Position numbers and translations under genes: made by a program
Notes under the pieces: model-generated
What the model was told of the DNA's origin: nothing
Database searches by the model: none
What the model saw: the letters and a program-made list of their open reading frames with translations, nothing else
Shown here: positions 26,794 through 36,099 of the stretch, piece after piece
Layout: each line of letters opens with the position of its first letter
How positions within the stretch are numbered: the first letter of the stretch is position 1
NCBI RefSeq assembly: GCF_900114355.1
Contig: NZ_FOSS01000003.1
Span: 599,125 to 663,124, forward strand
Direction: 5' to 3'
Length of the DNA stretch: 64,000 nt
Source: Lysobacter sp. cf310
GTDB lineage: Bacteria > Pseudomonadota > Gammaproteobacteria > Xanthomonadales > Xanthomonadaceae

Positions 26794-28371
26794 TCAGGGG
26801 CTGCCGCCGCCTCCGCCCATCGCCACCGGCTGAGCGTCGGCGCGCGCGGCATACAGCGTGCCCGGCGGCGGCTGGCGGGTGAAATAGGTGTTGACGCCGT
26901 CGAGCACGGCGCGCGCGAGCGCGCGCTGGTGCGCGGGATCGGTCAGGCGGCGCTCTTCGTCCGGGTTGGAGATGAAGGCCGTCTCGACCAGCATCGCCGG
27001 CATGTCCGAGGTCCGCAGCACGGCGAAGTTGGCGCGCTCGATATGCGGCTTGTGGTTGTTGCCGACGCGCTTGAGCCCGTCCAGCACGTGGCCGGCCGCG
27101 TCTTCGGACGCCTTCATGTGGCCGCTCTGGGTCAGGTCCAGCAGCACCGAGGTCAGGGTGTTGTCGGCTTCCTGCAGGCGCACGCCGCCGACCAGGTCGG
27201 CCGAGTTCTCCTTGTCCGCCAGCCAGCGCGCGCGCTGCGAGGACGCGCCCTTCAGCGACAGCACGTAGACCGAGGAGCCCTTGGCGGCGCGGTTCTCGGC
27301 GGCGTCGGCGTGGATCGACACGAACATGTCGGCCTTGGCCTGGCGCGCGAGCTGGGCGCGCCGCGGCAGCGGGATGAACACGTCGCTGTCGCGGGTGAGG
27401 TAGGCCTTGAGCCCGGGCGTGGCATTGATTTGGCGCGCGAGTTCGCGCGCGATCGCCAGGGTCACGTCCTTCTCGCGCTTGCCGGCCTGACCGACCGCGC
27501 CGGGATCCTGGCCGCCATGGCCGGGATCGATGGCGATGATGAGCGGGCGCATGCCGCGGCCGCGCATCACATCCTTCATGGTCTTGACCGCACCGGGCGT
27601 GGCCAGGTCGTCGGCCGGCGGCGGCGCGGTCGTGGCGGCGCTCGGCATCGGCGTGGGCACGCCCGAGGCGATGCGGGTGGGCACACCGGTGGCGATGGTG
27701 GTGGGCACCGACGGCGCCGCGACGGTCGCGACCGGCATGGCGGCCGGGGGCGCGGCGGCGGCCGGCGTGCTGGACGCGTTGCGCGCGGCCAGTTCGGAGA
27801 TCAAACGCGTGGTCGCAGCCGCGGACGCGGCGCTCTGGTCGACGCCGCGGCTCTCGGACACGACCGCGGTCGCGGCCGACGGCGAGACCGACGAGGACGA
27901 CGCGGGCGCGGTATGCGCAACGACGGTGGCGGTCGTGGGCGGCGCGGCGACAGGCTGCGGCTCGACGCCGTCGCCCGGCCATTCCAGCACCAGACGCGCG
28001 CCGTTGGCGGCCGGCTCGATGCGCGGCTTGAGCGCGGCGACCGGCTGGGCCAGATCGAACACGATGCGCACGGTGCCCGGCGCGGGCTGGCCGGTACGCA
28101 CGGATTTGACGATGCCCGCGCCGGTCGGCAGGCGCAGGCCCTTGGCCAGCGACGAGGCCGGCAGGTCCACCGCGAGACGGTCGGGGCCCTTGAGCGAGAT
28201 CAGCTTGAATTCGGTGCCGCGATCCAGGGCGATCTCGGCGCGGGTGCCGGTGGCGCCGCTGCCGACGTCCAAGCCCTTGATTTCACTGGCGTGCGCAAGA
28301 TTCCAGGCCAGCGCCGCGAGCAGCGCCATGCCGAGCAGGAATTTCTGAACGGTGGCCCCTTTTACGCGCAT
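26794..28371 (-). CDS. amiC: N-acetylmuramoyl-L-alanine amidase with AMIN domain
   Basis: This periplasmic amidase cuts septal peptidoglycan for daughter-cell separation. The 525-residue product has a signal peptide (about 1-28, ending NLAHAS) and an AMIN domain (about 30-135) for septal targeting. A long Ala/Thr/Pro linker follows, then an Amidase_3 domain (about 275-500) with DPGHGGQDPG near residue 280 and the later VSIHADA and VETAFISN blocks. It ends in a Gly-rich tail. amiB and amiC cannot be told apart by eye; the position between tsaE and mutL corresponds to amiB of E. coli. Confidence 0.9.
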   Translation of the reverse strand: MRVKGATVQKFLLGMALLAALAWNLAHASEIKGLDVGSGATGTRAEIALDRGTEFKLISLKGPDRLAVDLPASSLAKGLRLPTGAGIVKSVRTGQPAPGTVRIVFDLAQPVAALKPRIEPAANGARLVLEWPGDGVEPQPVAAPPTTATVVAHTAPASSSSVSPSAATAVVSESRGVDQSAASAAATTRLISELAARNASSTPAAAAPPAAMPVATVAAPSVPTTIATGVPTRIASGVPTPMPSAATTAPPPADDLATPGAVKTMKDVMRGRGMRPLIIAIDPGHGGQDPGAVGQAGKREKDVTLAIARELARQINATPGLKAYLTRDSDVFIPLPRRAQLARQAKADMFVSIHADAAENRAAKGSSVYVLSLKGASSQRARWLADKENSADLVGGVRLQEADNTLTSVLLDLTQSGHMKASEDAAGHVLDGLKRVGNNHKPHIERANFAVLRTSDMPAMLVETAFISNPDEERRLTDPAHQRALARAVLDGVNTYFTRQPPPGTLYAARADAQPVAMGGGGGSP

Positions 28372-28458
28372 GGGTGCTAGTCAAGCACCAGCGCTTTAGA
28401 AAAGCAAGCATTTTTCCCTTACGAATCCGGCACCTGCCAGCACTTCCTGTGGAAACGT

Positions 28459-28977
28459 TCAGGAGTCGGCCGCAAGCTCCGAGGCAGCCGCCAGCGCCCG
28501 GACCCAGCCCAGGCCGGCCTCGGACTGCGGGATCAGCCGGGCCGAGCGCCCCGCCCCCTCGACCGCCAACTCGACCCGCAGGTCGGCCGGCGGCAGCCCG
28601 CCGCGACCGCGGTCGGGCCATTCGATCAACCACAGCGTGGCCTCGTCGCCGTCCAGACCGAGAAACTCGAGCTCGCCGACATCGCCGATGCGATACAGAT
28701 CCAAATGCCAGGCTTCGCCGCCCGTGGCGAGCGGATAGCGTTCGACCAAGGTGTAGGTGGGGCTGCGAATCGCGCCTTGCACGCCCAGCGCGCGCAGCAA
28801 CGCGCGTGCGAGCGTGGATTTGCCGGCGCCGAGATCGCCGCTGAGATGCACCACCGCGCGCCGCGGGCGCGTACGCGCGAGTGCGCCACCCAAGGCATCG
28901 GTGGCGTCGGCATCGCGCAACGACAATGCGATCGCGGCATCTTCGTACGCGGACGCATTTGCTTGAGACGAGATCAA
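28459..28977 (-). CDS. tsaE: tRNA threonylcarbamoyladenosine biosynthesis ATPase TsaE
   Basis: TsaE works with TsaB and TsaD to make t6A37 in ANN-decoding tRNAs. The 172-residue product has the Walker A SGDLGAGKSTLARALL near residue 45, then IRSPTYTLVERY, HLDLYRI and LWLIEWPDR, all typical. I chose a TTG start at 28977, which overlaps the stop of the upstream nnr gene as TTGA. No ATG gives a sensible N-terminus in this frame. Family members are about 150-170 residues, which agrees. Confidence 0.88.
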   Translation of the reverse strand: MISSQANASAYEDAAIALSLRDADATDALGGALARTRPRRAVVHLSGDLGAGKSTLARALLRALGVQGAIRSPTYTLVERYPLATGGEAWHLDLYRIGDVGELEFLGLDGDEATLWLIEWPDRGRGGLPPADLRVELAVEGAGRSARLIPQSEAGLGWVRALAAASELAADS

Positions 28978-30473
28978 CGCGAACTCTCCGGATTGGCCAA
29001 GCGCCGCAACCACGGCATCAAGTCGGTAGGTAACAGACCACGCTCGCCGCCGTCGCGCGCGGCGGCGTCCGCGGCGGCCGAGTGCAACAGCGCGCCGCAC
29101 ACGGCGGCGTCGAAGGCGCTCAAGCCCTGCGCGCGCAACGCAGCGACGGTACCGCTGAGCACATCGCCCATGCCTCCGACCGCCATGCCTGGATTGCCCG
29201 CCGCGATCACGCAAGGCTCCGCATCCGGCCCGGTCACGATGGTGCCCGCGCCCTTCAATACGATGGCGCAGGCGTAGCGATCGCGCAACGCGCGCGCGGC
29301 GCCAAAGCGATCGGCCTGCACTTGCGCGGTATCGATGCCGAGCAAACGCGCCGCTTCGCCAGGATGCGGCGTGAGTACGCAGTCCGCATGCAACACCCGC
29401 GGTTGCCGGGCCAACAGATTCAAAGCATCCGCATCCAGCAGCAAGGGCCGCCCGCTCTCGAGCACGCAGGCCTGCAAGTCGCGCGCCCATTCGCCCTGCC
29501 CCAGTCCCGGGCCCAGGGCGATCACGCTCGCGCGCTCCACTGCATCGCGCAACTGTGTGGCGTCGCGCACTTCGCGCGGCATGGCTTCGGGTATGCGCGC
29601 CAGCACGGCTTGCACATGCTCGCCGCGCGTGGCGATCTCGACCAGACCGGCACCGCTGCGCAAAGCCGCCTGCGCGCACAACACGATCGCGCCGCCGCTG
29701 CCGTGATCGCCACCCACGCACAGCACGCGGCCGTTGCGGCCCTTGTGACTGTCGCGGCGGCGCGGCGACAACCAGCGCCGCAGGTCCTCCACTCGCAGCG
29801 AACGTGCGACCGGCGCACGATCGAAGTCCTCGGCGGACAGCTGCAGATCGGACAGGGCCAGAGCGCCGACGCAATCCAGGGCCGAACCGGTACTCAAGCC
29901 GAACTTGCGTGCGATGAACTCGATGGTGCCATCGGCGACCACAGATGGCGTGTAGGCGACGCCGCGTTCGGCATCCACACCACTGGGCACGTCCAACGCG
30001 AACACCGGCGCGGTCTGCGCATTGATCGCTGCGATCAAGGCCGCCGCCTCCGCGTCCGGTGCACGCGACAAGCCGATGCCGAACAAGGCGTCGACGATCA
30101 GGTCCGCGTCGAACACGCCGCCCGCATAGGTTTCGCTGCGACCTCCCGCCGCCGCGTACGCACCCGCGGCGCGCTGCGCGAGGTCGCCGCGCGGCGCGTG
30201 CGTGGCCAGGTGCGACACCCGCACCTCGCGCCCGCTAGCATGCGCATGCGTCGCCAGCACATAGCCGTCGCCGCCGTTATTGCCCGGCCCACACACCACC
30301 ACGATGCGCTGCGCCGCGGGCCAGCGCCGCAGCAGTTCGCGCCAGCCCGCCGTGCCAGCACGGCGCATCAGCTCGTAGGCGTCGCCCAGGTGCCTGCTCG
30401 CGCGCGCCTCGACCGCACGCAACGCGGCGGTGTCGTAAAGCCCGGAATCGAAGGAGAAATCGGCCGTAGGCAT
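28974..30473 (-). CDS. nnr: Bifunctional NAD(P)H-hydrate epimerase / ADP-dependent dehydratase
   Basis: This fusion enzyme repairs hydrated NADH and NADPH. The 499-residue product has a YjeF_N epimerase domain (about 10-215) with CGPGNNGGDGYV and a C-terminal kinase-like dehydratase domain (about 235-490). The latter shows GGDHGSGGAIVLCAQAALRSGAG, LTPHPGEAARLLG and AAGNPGMAVGGMGDVLSG. It is divergent from queG with 25 bp between the starts, as in E. coli yjeF/yjeS. It is probably translationally coupled to tsaE through a 4-bp overlap. Confidence 0.95.
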   Translation of the reverse strand: MPTADFSFDSGLYDTAALRAVEARASRHLGDAYELMRRAGTAGWRELLRRWPAAQRIVVVCGPGNNGGDGYVLATHAHASGREVRVSHLATHAPRGDLAQRAAGAYAAAGGRSETYAGGVFDADLIVDALFGIGLSRAPDAEAAALIAAINAQTAPVFALDVPSGVDAERGVAYTPSVVADGTIEFIARKFGLSTGSALDCVGALALSDLQLSAEDFDRAPVARSLRVEDLRRWLSPRRRDSHKGRNGRVLCVGGDHGSGGAIVLCAQAALRSGAGLVEIATRGEHVQAVLARIPEAMPREVRDATQLRDAVERASVIALGPGLGQGEWARDLQACVLESGRPLLLDADALNLLARQPRVLHADCVLTPHPGEAARLLGIDTAQVQADRFGAARALRDRYACAIVLKGAGTIVTGPDAEPCVIAAGNPGMAVGGMGDVLSGTVAALRAQGLSAFDAAVCGALLHSAAADAAARDGGERGLLPTDLMPWLRRLANPESSR

Positions 30474-30498
30474 CGCACGATTCTATACTTGCCGCATC

Positions 30499-31590
30499 GT
30501 GAGCCCGCACCACGCCAGCCCCGACCCCACGCCCGCCGCGCCCGACTACGCGGCGCTGGCCCTGCGTATCCGCGAATTGGCGCGCGAACTGGGTTTCCAG
30601 CGCTGCGGCATCGCCGGCATCGAGCTGGGCCCCGACGAGGACTACCTGCGCGACTGGCTGGCGCAGGGGCTGTACGGCTCGATGGACTGGATGGCGCGCC
30701 ACGGCGAGCTGCGTTCGCGCCCGCAGGCGCTGATTCCCGGGACCTTGCGGGTGATCTCGGTCGGGCTGGACTACGGCCGCAACGACGACGAGGACGCCTG
30801 GGCCACCCTGGCCGACCGCGAGCGCGCCTATGTCGCCCGCTATGCGCTGGGCCGGGACTACCACAAGCTGATGCGCCAGCGCCTGCAGCGCCTGGCCGAC
30901 CGCATCGGCGAAACGGTGGGCCCGTTCGGGCACCGGGTGTTCGTGGATTCGGCGCCGGTGCTGGAGCGCGCCCTCGCGCGTAACGCCGGCCTGGGGTGGA
31001 TCGGCAAGCACACCTGTCTGATCGACAAGGACGGCGGCTCCTGGTTCTTCCTGGGCGAGATCTACGTCGACCTGCCGCTGCCGATCGACGCGCCCGCCAG
31101 CGCGCACTGCGGTACCTGCGTGCGCTGCATCGAGGTCTGCCCGACCCAGGCCATCGTCGCCCCGCATCGTTTGGATGCGCGCCGCTGCATCGCCTATCTG
31201 ACCATCGAACACGAAGGCGCGATCCCCGAGGAGCTGCGCCCCGCGATCGGCAACCGCATCTTCGGCTGCGACGATTGCCAGCTGGTCTGCCCCTGGAACA
31301 AGTTCGCCAAGCGCACCGACGAGCCGGATTTCCGCGCCCGCAACGATCTGGATCGCGCCAGCCTGGCGCAACTGTTCGCCTGGAGCGAAGCCGAGTTTCT
31401 GCAGCGCACCGAGGGCTCGGCGATCCGCCGCAGCGGCCATGAGCGTTGGCTGCGCAACATCGCGGTCGCGCTGGGCAATGCGCCGAGCACGCCCGAGGTG
31501 ATCGCCGCATTGCGGTCGCGCCGCGAGGCCGACAGCGCGGTGGTGCGAGAGCATGTGGAGTGGGCCCTGGCGCGCCACGGCGCAGCCTGA
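30499..31590 (+). CDS. queG: Epoxyqueuosine reductase QueG
   Basis: QueG is a cobalamin- and Fe-S-dependent enzyme that makes the last step of queuosine in tRNA. The 363-residue product has the clusters Cys204/207/210/214 (CGTCVRCIEVCPTQ) and Cys257/260/264 (CDDCQLVCPWN). N-terminal blocks include SMDWMARHGELRSRPQALIPGTLRVISVGLDY. The C-terminus is a HEAT-like helical segment (ALRSRREADSAVVREHVEWAL). The start is a GTG at 30499; no ATG is well placed. It is divergent from nnr. Confidence 0.95.
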   Translation: MSPHHASPDPTPAAPDYAALALRIRELARELGFQRCGIAGIELGPDEDYLRDWLAQGLYGSMDWMARHGELRSRPQALIPGTLRVISVGLDYGRNDDEDAWATLADRERAYVARYALGRDYHKLMRQRLQRLADRIGETVGPFGHRVFVDSAPVLERALARNAGLGWIGKHTCLIDKDGGSWFFLGEIYVDLPLPIDAPASAHCGTCVRCIEVCPTQAIVAPHRLDARRCIAYLTIEHEGAIPEELRPAIGNRIFGCDDCQLVCPWNKFAKRTDEPDFRARNDLDRASLAQLFAWSEAEFLQRTEGSAIRRSGHERWLRNIAVALGNAPSTPEVIAALRSRREADSAVVREHVEWALARHGAA

Positions 31591-31614
31591 GGCCGCCCTA
31601 CGCGTCGCCTTGGG

Positions 31615-31637
31615 CAGGAGCGGCGTCAGCCGCGACC
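31615..31637 (+). repeat. Single REP-like half-element
   Basis: CAGGAGCGGCGTCAGCCGCG with following ACC is a degenerate single copy of the GTGGGAGCGGCGTAAGCCGC palindrome. It lies between the convergent queG and pgi genes. Confidence 0.6.
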
Positions 31638-31678
31638 GCGGCACCCACAACGCATCGAAACCGCCGCCAACGCGAAAC

Positions 31679-31707
31679 GGTGCGGTGCGCCTACGGCTTA
31701 CCGCACC
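31679..31707. terminator. Hairpin between convergent queG and pgi
   Basis: GGTGCGGT and ACCGCACC form a perfect 8-bp stem around 13 bases. No strong T-run follows on either side. It may act as a modest bidirectional terminator and is loosely related to the CGGTGAGCG-type repeat at 22552-22641. Confidence 0.45.
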
Positions 31708-31720
31708 CGACGAGGTCGAA

Positions 31721-33238
31721 TCAGCCGCGCAGCTGCGCGATCAGTTCCCGCGTCACCGGATCCTCGGCTTCGGCCTCGCCCGCAAGCGCGGGCAGCAGGC
31801 GGCTGGCGACCTGCTTGCCGAGTTCGACGCCGAACTGGTCGAAGGCGTTGATGTCCCAGAACACCGACTGCAGGTAGACGCTGTGCTCGTACAGCGCGAG
31901 CAGCGCGCCCAGCGAGCGCGGGGTCAGCGCCTCGAGCAGAATCGTGGTGCTGGGCCGGCTGCCGGCATAGGCGCGATGCGGGTCCTCGTTGGCCTGGCCG
32001 TTGGCGAAGGCCTCGGTCTGGGCGAGCAGATTGGCGTGCAGCGCGCGGTGATTCTCGGTGTAGGGCGTGTCGGCGCGGATCACGCCGATGAAATCGCCGG
32101 GCACGATGGAACTGCCCTGGTGCAGGGCCTGGAAAAAGCTGTGCTGGGTATCGGTGCCCACCCCGCCCCACCACACGGGCACGGTGTCGCCGACGATGGG
32201 GCTGCCGTCCAGGCGGGTCGACTTGCCCAGGCTCTCCATCACCAACTGCTGCAGATAGTTCGACAGCAGCTTGAGGCGGTCGTCATAGGCCAGCACCGCC
32301 TGCGTCGCATAACCCAGGCCGTTGCGGTTCCAGATCGCGGTCAGGGCATGCCAGGCGGCCAGATTGCGCGGCGGCGGCGTCTCCAGCACGTGCGCGTCCA
32401 TCTCGGCGGCGCCGTCCAGGAAGGCCTCGAACGCGTCCATGCTGATCGCCAACGCGATCGGCAGACCGACCGCGGACCACAGCGAATAGCGCCCGCCGAC
32501 CCAGTCCCACATCGGCAGGATGCGCTCGGGCGGGATTCCGAACGCGGCCGCCGGGCGTTCGACGTTGGCGCTGATCGCATACAGACGCTCGCCCGCGTAC
32601 GCCCCCAGCCAGTCGCGCACCAGCGCGCCGTTGAGCAGGGTTTCCTGGGTGCCGAAGGTCTTGGAGATCAGCAGCGCGGCGGTGCGCGCCGGGTCCAGTC
32701 CGGCCAGGATGCGCTGGGCGGCGTGGCCGTCGACGTTGGACAGGAAGTGCACGCGAAAGCGTCCGGGCGCGGCGCCGCTGAGAGCGTCGGCGGCCAAGCG
32801 CGGCCCGAGGTCGGAACCGCCGATGCCGATGCTGACGATATCGGTGACCTCGCTGGCGGCCAGCGCGTCGACGATCGCGCGCATGCGCGCGCGCGCCTGC
32901 AGGGCCTGGGCGTGCGCGTCGCGTGCGAGCTGGGCCTGCGAGAAATCCCCGCGCAGCGCGGTATGCAGGGCCGGTCGGCGTTCGGTGATATTGACCGTCT
33001 CGCCGTCGAAGAGCGCGCGCAGGCGGGCAGCGAAACCGGCCTGTTCGGCCGCCGCGAACAGCGCGGTCAGGGCCTCGCGGTCGTAATGCTGGCGGGCGAA
33101 GCTGGCGTAGATCGGGCCGACCCGCAGCGCGAAATCCTGCGCGCGTGCCGGATCGGCGGCGATCAACTGCGGCAGCGTGGTGCTTGCGACGCGCCCCGCC
33201 TGGGCGCTCAGTGGGCTCAGTCGGGATGCGTCGCTCAT
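31721..33238 (-). CDS. pgi: Glucose-6-phosphate isomerase
   Basis: Pgi interconverts glucose-6-phosphate and fructose-6-phosphate in the cytoplasm. The 505-residue product shows [28 protein letters not shown] and [15 protein letters not shown] in the first half. The second half has the signature blocks [20 protein letters not shown] and [23 protein letters not shown] chose the ATG at 33238 ([10 protein letters not shown]); upstream in-frame codons run into panD. The gap to panD is only 8 bp, so it is the last gene of the pan cluster transcript. Confidence 0.95.
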   Translation of the reverse strand: MSDASRLSPLSAQAGRVASTTLPQLIAADPARAQDFALRVGPIYASFARQHYDREALTALFAAAEQAGFAARLRALFDGETVNITERRPALHTALRGDFSQAQLARDAHAQALQARARMRAIVDALAASEVTDIVSIGIGGSDLGPRLAADALSGAAPGRFRVHFLSNVDGHAAQRILAGLDPARTAALLISKTFGTQETLLNGALVRDWLGAYAGERLYAISANVERPAAAFGIPPERILPMWDWVGGRYSLWSAVGLPIALAISMDAFEAFLDGAAEMDAHVLETPPPRNLAAWHALTAIWNRNGLGYATQAVLAYDDRLKLLSNYLQQLVMESLGKSTRLDGSPIVGDTVPVWWGGVGTDTQHSFFQALHQGSSIVPGDFIGVIRADTPYTENHRALHANLLAQTEAFANGQANEDPHRAYAGSRPSTTILLEALTPRSLGALLALYEHSVYLQSVFWDINAFDQFGVELGKQVASRLLPALAGEAEAEDPVTRELIAQLRG

Positions 33239-33246
33239 GCGTTCTC

Positions 33247-33627
33247 TCAGGCCGCCTGGGCCGGCATCGAAGTATTGGTGTGGGTCAGCTGGTTGTGGCG
33301 GTCCACGTAGACCAGGGTCGGCTTGAACTTCGCCGCCTCGGCCTCGTCGCACACGCCGTAGGCGCAGATGATCACCAGGTCGCCGGGCTGGGCCTTGTGC
33401 GCGGCCGCGCCGTTGACCGAGATCACGCCGCTGCCCTCTTCGCCGCGGATGGCGTAGGTGACGAAGCGCTGGCCGTTGTTGACGTTGTAGATGTGGACCT
33501 GTTCGTACTCGCGGATGCCGGAGATGTCGAGCAGGCGGCCGTCGATCGCGCAGGACCCTTCGTAGTGGAGCTCGGCGTGGGTGACCGTGGCGCGGTGGAT
33601 CTTGGCCTTGAGCAGGTTGAGTTGCAT
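33247..33627 (-). CDS. panD: Aspartate 1-decarboxylase proenzyme
   Basis: PanD makes beta-alanine for pantothenate. The 126-residue proenzyme starts [16 protein letters not shown]. The self-cleavage site Gly24-Ser25 (HYEGSCAID) is present; Ser25 becomes the pyruvoyl group. Tyr and Gly residues of the [11 protein letters not shown] and [10 protein letters not shown] blocks fit the family. Length is normal. It lies between panC (109-bp gap) and pgi (8-bp gap). Confidence 0.97.
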   Translation of the reverse strand: MQLNLLKAKIHRATVTHAELHYEGSCAIDGRLLDISGIREYEQVHIYNVNNGQRFVTYAIRGEEGSGVISVNGAAAHKAQPGDLVIICAYGVCDEAEAAKFKPTLVYVDRHNQLTHTNTSMPAQAA

Positions 33628-33736
33628 GTTCTCACTCCGTCCGCGGACGTGCGGGCGCGAAAAACCGAAGTCTAGCAGCGCATGGCGCAGTGCAACATCC
33701 TGGGCGTGACCCGCCCCTGGAACGGTGCATTGACGT

Positions 33737-34585
33737 TCAGGCGGCGAATTCGAGGTTGTCGATCAGGCGGGTCTTGCCCAGCCGCGCCGCGATCAGGGCG
33801 ACCCGCGGGCCGTCGCTGGGGCCGGTTTCGGGCAGGCCGAGGTCGGCGCGGCGGATCGCCGCGTAGTCGACGACGAAGCCGGCGGTTTGCAGGCGTTGAC
33901 GGGCCTCGGCCTCGACCGCCTCGCGTGGCGTGCCGGCCTGCAGGGCCTGGCGCATCCACTGCAGGCAGCGGTGGATCTCGGCCGCACGCGGGCGCTCCTG
34001 CTCGGACAGGTACTGGTTGCGCGAACTCAGCGCCAGGCCGTCGGCCTCGCGCAGGGTGTCGCCGGCAACGATCTCGATCGGGAAGGCCAGGTCGCGCACC
34101 AGATAGCGGATCACCGCCAGCTGCTGGTAGTCCTTGCGCCCGAACACCGCCAGGTCCGGCCGGACCTGGTTGAACAGACGTGCGACCACGGTGGCGACTC
34201 CGTCGAAATGGCCGGGACGGTGCGCGCCCTCCAGCCCATCGGTCACGTGCGGCACGCGCACCTCGACCGTGGCCTGCGGGCCGTAGGGGTACATGGTCTC
34301 GACCGTGGGCAGCCACATCAGGTCGGCGCCCGCGGCCGACAAGCCGGCGGCGTCGGCCTCCGGGGTGCGCGGATAGCGTCCGAAGTCCTCGTTCGGCCCG
34401 AACTGGGTCGGATTCACGAACACGCTGACCACGACCCGGTCGGCGCGCGCGCGTGCCAGCGCCACCAGCGAATGGTGGCCGGCGTGCAGGTTGCCCATGG
34501 TCGGCACGAATGCGACGCGCAAGCCGTCGCGACGCCAGGCGTCGATGGTGGAACGCAGTACGGCCAGATCGTCGACGGTCAGCAT
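33737..34585 (-). CDS. panC: Pantothenate synthetase
   Basis: PanC joins pantoate and beta-alanine using ATP. The 282-residue product has the signature [20 protein letters not shown] at about residue 25, in which GNLHAGHH is the HIGH-type nucleotide motif. [19 protein letters not shown] and [14 protein letters not shown] also fit. It is 116 bp downstream of panB on the same strand. Confidence 0.97.
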   Translation of the reverse strand: MLTVDDLAVLRSTIDAWRRDGLRVAFVPTMGNLHAGHHSLVALARARADRVVVSVFVNPTQFGPNEDFGRYPRTPEADAAGLSAAGADLMWLPTVETMYPYGPQATVEVRVPHVTDGLEGAHRPGHFDGVATVVARLFNQVRPDLAVFGRKDYQQLAVIRYLVRDLAFPIEIVAGDTLREADGLALSSRNQYLSEQERPRAAEIHRCLQWMRQALQAGTPREAVEAEARQRLQTAGFVVDYAAIRRADLGLPETGPSDGPRVALIAARLGKTRLIDNLEFAA

Positions 34586-34701
34586 GCCTTGCTCGGTGTG
34601 GGGGCCAGGGAAACCGGCGGCGCCGACCAGGCCGATGCCGCAGGCTGCGAATTACACGCGCTAACGGCCGCGATCACAACGCCTGTATCGCAACACTGGG
34701 T

Positions 34702-35535
34702 TCAACCGGCGTAGGAATGCGCCTCGTCCGGGAAGCGGCGTTCGCGCACGGCGTCGGCGTAGGCGCGGAACGCGCCCTCGATCGAGCCGCCTTCGGCGAG
34801 GAAATCCTTGACGAATTTCGGCCGGCGATGGCCGGAGTTCACGCCCAGCAGATCGTGCAGCACCAGCACCTGGCCGTCGCATTGCACGCCCGCGCCGATA
34901 CCGACGGTCGGAATCGCGAGGTCGGCGGTGATCGCGGCGGCGACCGGATTGGGCACGCACTCCAGCACCAGCAGCGAGGCGCCGGCGTCCTGCACGGCGC
35001 GCGCGTCCTCGCGCAGGCGCGCGGCGGCGGCTTCGTCGCGGCCCTGGACCTTGTAGCCGCCCAGGCGCAGCACCGACTGCGGGGTCAGGCCCAGGTGCGC
35101 GCACACCGGAATCTCGCGCTCGACCAGGAAGCGGATCACCTCCAGCTTGTGGCCCGCCCCTTCCAGCTTGACCATCGCCGCGCCCGCCTGCAGCAGCGCG
35201 GTCGCGGCGTCGAGCGCGCGCTCGGGCGTGGCGTCGGACTGGAACGGCAGGTCGGCGATCAGCAGCGCCTTGGACAGGCCGCGCGCGACGCAGGCGGTGT
35301 GGTAGGCGATGTCGTCCACGCGCACCGGCAAGGTGCTGTTGTGCCCCTGCACCACCATGCCCAGCGAATCGCCGATCAGCACCAGATCGATCCCGACCGC
35401 GTCCATGGTGCGCGCGAAGCCGGCGTCGTAGCAGGTCAGCATGACCAGGGGCCGGCCGTCGCGCTTGGCATCGGCGAGCATGGGCACGGTCCAGGCGGTC
35501 TTGCGCGGAGTGTCGGTGGGGGCCGAGGTGTACAT
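34702..35535 (-). CDS. panB: 3-methyl-2-oxobutanoate hydroxymethyltransferase
   Basis: PanB makes ketopantoate from alpha-ketoisovalerate and methylene-tetrahydrofolate. The 277-residue product has [34 protein letters not shown] near residue 33 (shown for its Asp ligands in YDAGF and IGDS), then [12 protein letters not shown] and IGIGAG. The gene order folK-panB-panC-panD links the folate and pantothenate pathways. Confidence 0.97.
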   Translation of the reverse strand: MYTSAPTDTPRKTAWTVPMLADAKRDGRPLVMLTCYDAGFARTMDAVGIDLVLIGDSLGMVVQGHNSTLPVRVDDIAYHTACVARGLSKALLIADLPFQSDATPERALDAATALLQAGAAMVKLEGAGHKLEVIRFLVEREIPVCAHLGLTPQSVLRLGGYKVQGRDEAAAARLREDARAVQDAGASLLVLECVPNPVAAAITADLAIPTVGIGAGVQCDGQVLVLHDLLGVNSGHRRPKFVKDFLAEGGSIEGAFRAYADAVRERRFPDEAHSYAG

Positions 35536-35598
35536 GGGGTCAGGGTCTCGCCCGGCCGATCGCCGGACGCTCGCGGGGGTAGCCCTATAACTTACCGC

Positions 35599-36099
35599 CT
35601 AAGCCAGGGTTTGTATGTCGCCGATCTCGAGCAGGGCCAGGGCCTCGCGCGCCGGCCCGATGCCCGGAATCTGCGCATCGGGCGCGATTTCCAGCAGCGG
35701 CAGCAGCGCGAACGCGCGCTGGTGCAGGTGCGGATGCGGCAGACGCAGGCCGGGCTCGTCCAGGCTGTGCTGGCCGTACAGCAGCAGATCCAGGTCCAGC
35801 GTGCGCGGGCCCCAGCGGTCGCTGCCGTCCTCGCGGCGATCGCGGCCGGCCTCGCGCTCGATCGCCAGCATCGCGGTCAGCAAGGCCTGCGGCGTCAGCG
35901 TGGTTTCCAGCATGGCCGCGGCGTTGACGAAATCCGGCTGCGCGGTCACGCCCCAGGCCGGGGTGCGATACAGCGACGACGCGCGCAGCAAGCGCGTGCG
36001 CGGCAGCGCGGCCAGCGCCTGGAAGGCGCCGCGCAGGATCGCGGCGCTGTCGCCCAGGTTGCTGCCCAGGCCGACGAACGCGACCTCGGCGACGCTCAT
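35599..36099 (-). CDS. folK: 2-amino-4-hydroxy-6-hydroxymethyldihydropteridine pyrophosphokinase
   Basis: FolK transfers pyrophosphate to the pterin precursor of folate. The 166-residue product shows FVGLGSNLGDSAAILRGAF, YRTPAWG, the magnesium- and pterin-binding WGPRTLDLDLLLYG and LPHPHLHQRAFAL. I chose the ATG at 36099, which overlaps the pcnB stop as ATGA and gives the standard length. Confidence 0.96.
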   Translation of the reverse strand: MSVAEVAFVGLGSNLGDSAAILRGAFQALAALPRTRLLRASSLYRTPAWGVTAQPDFVNAAAMLETTLTPQALLTAMLAIEREAGRDRREDGSDRWGPRTLDLDLLLYGQHSLDEPGLRLPHPHLHQRAFALLPLLEIAPDAQIPGIGPAREALALLEIGDIQTLA

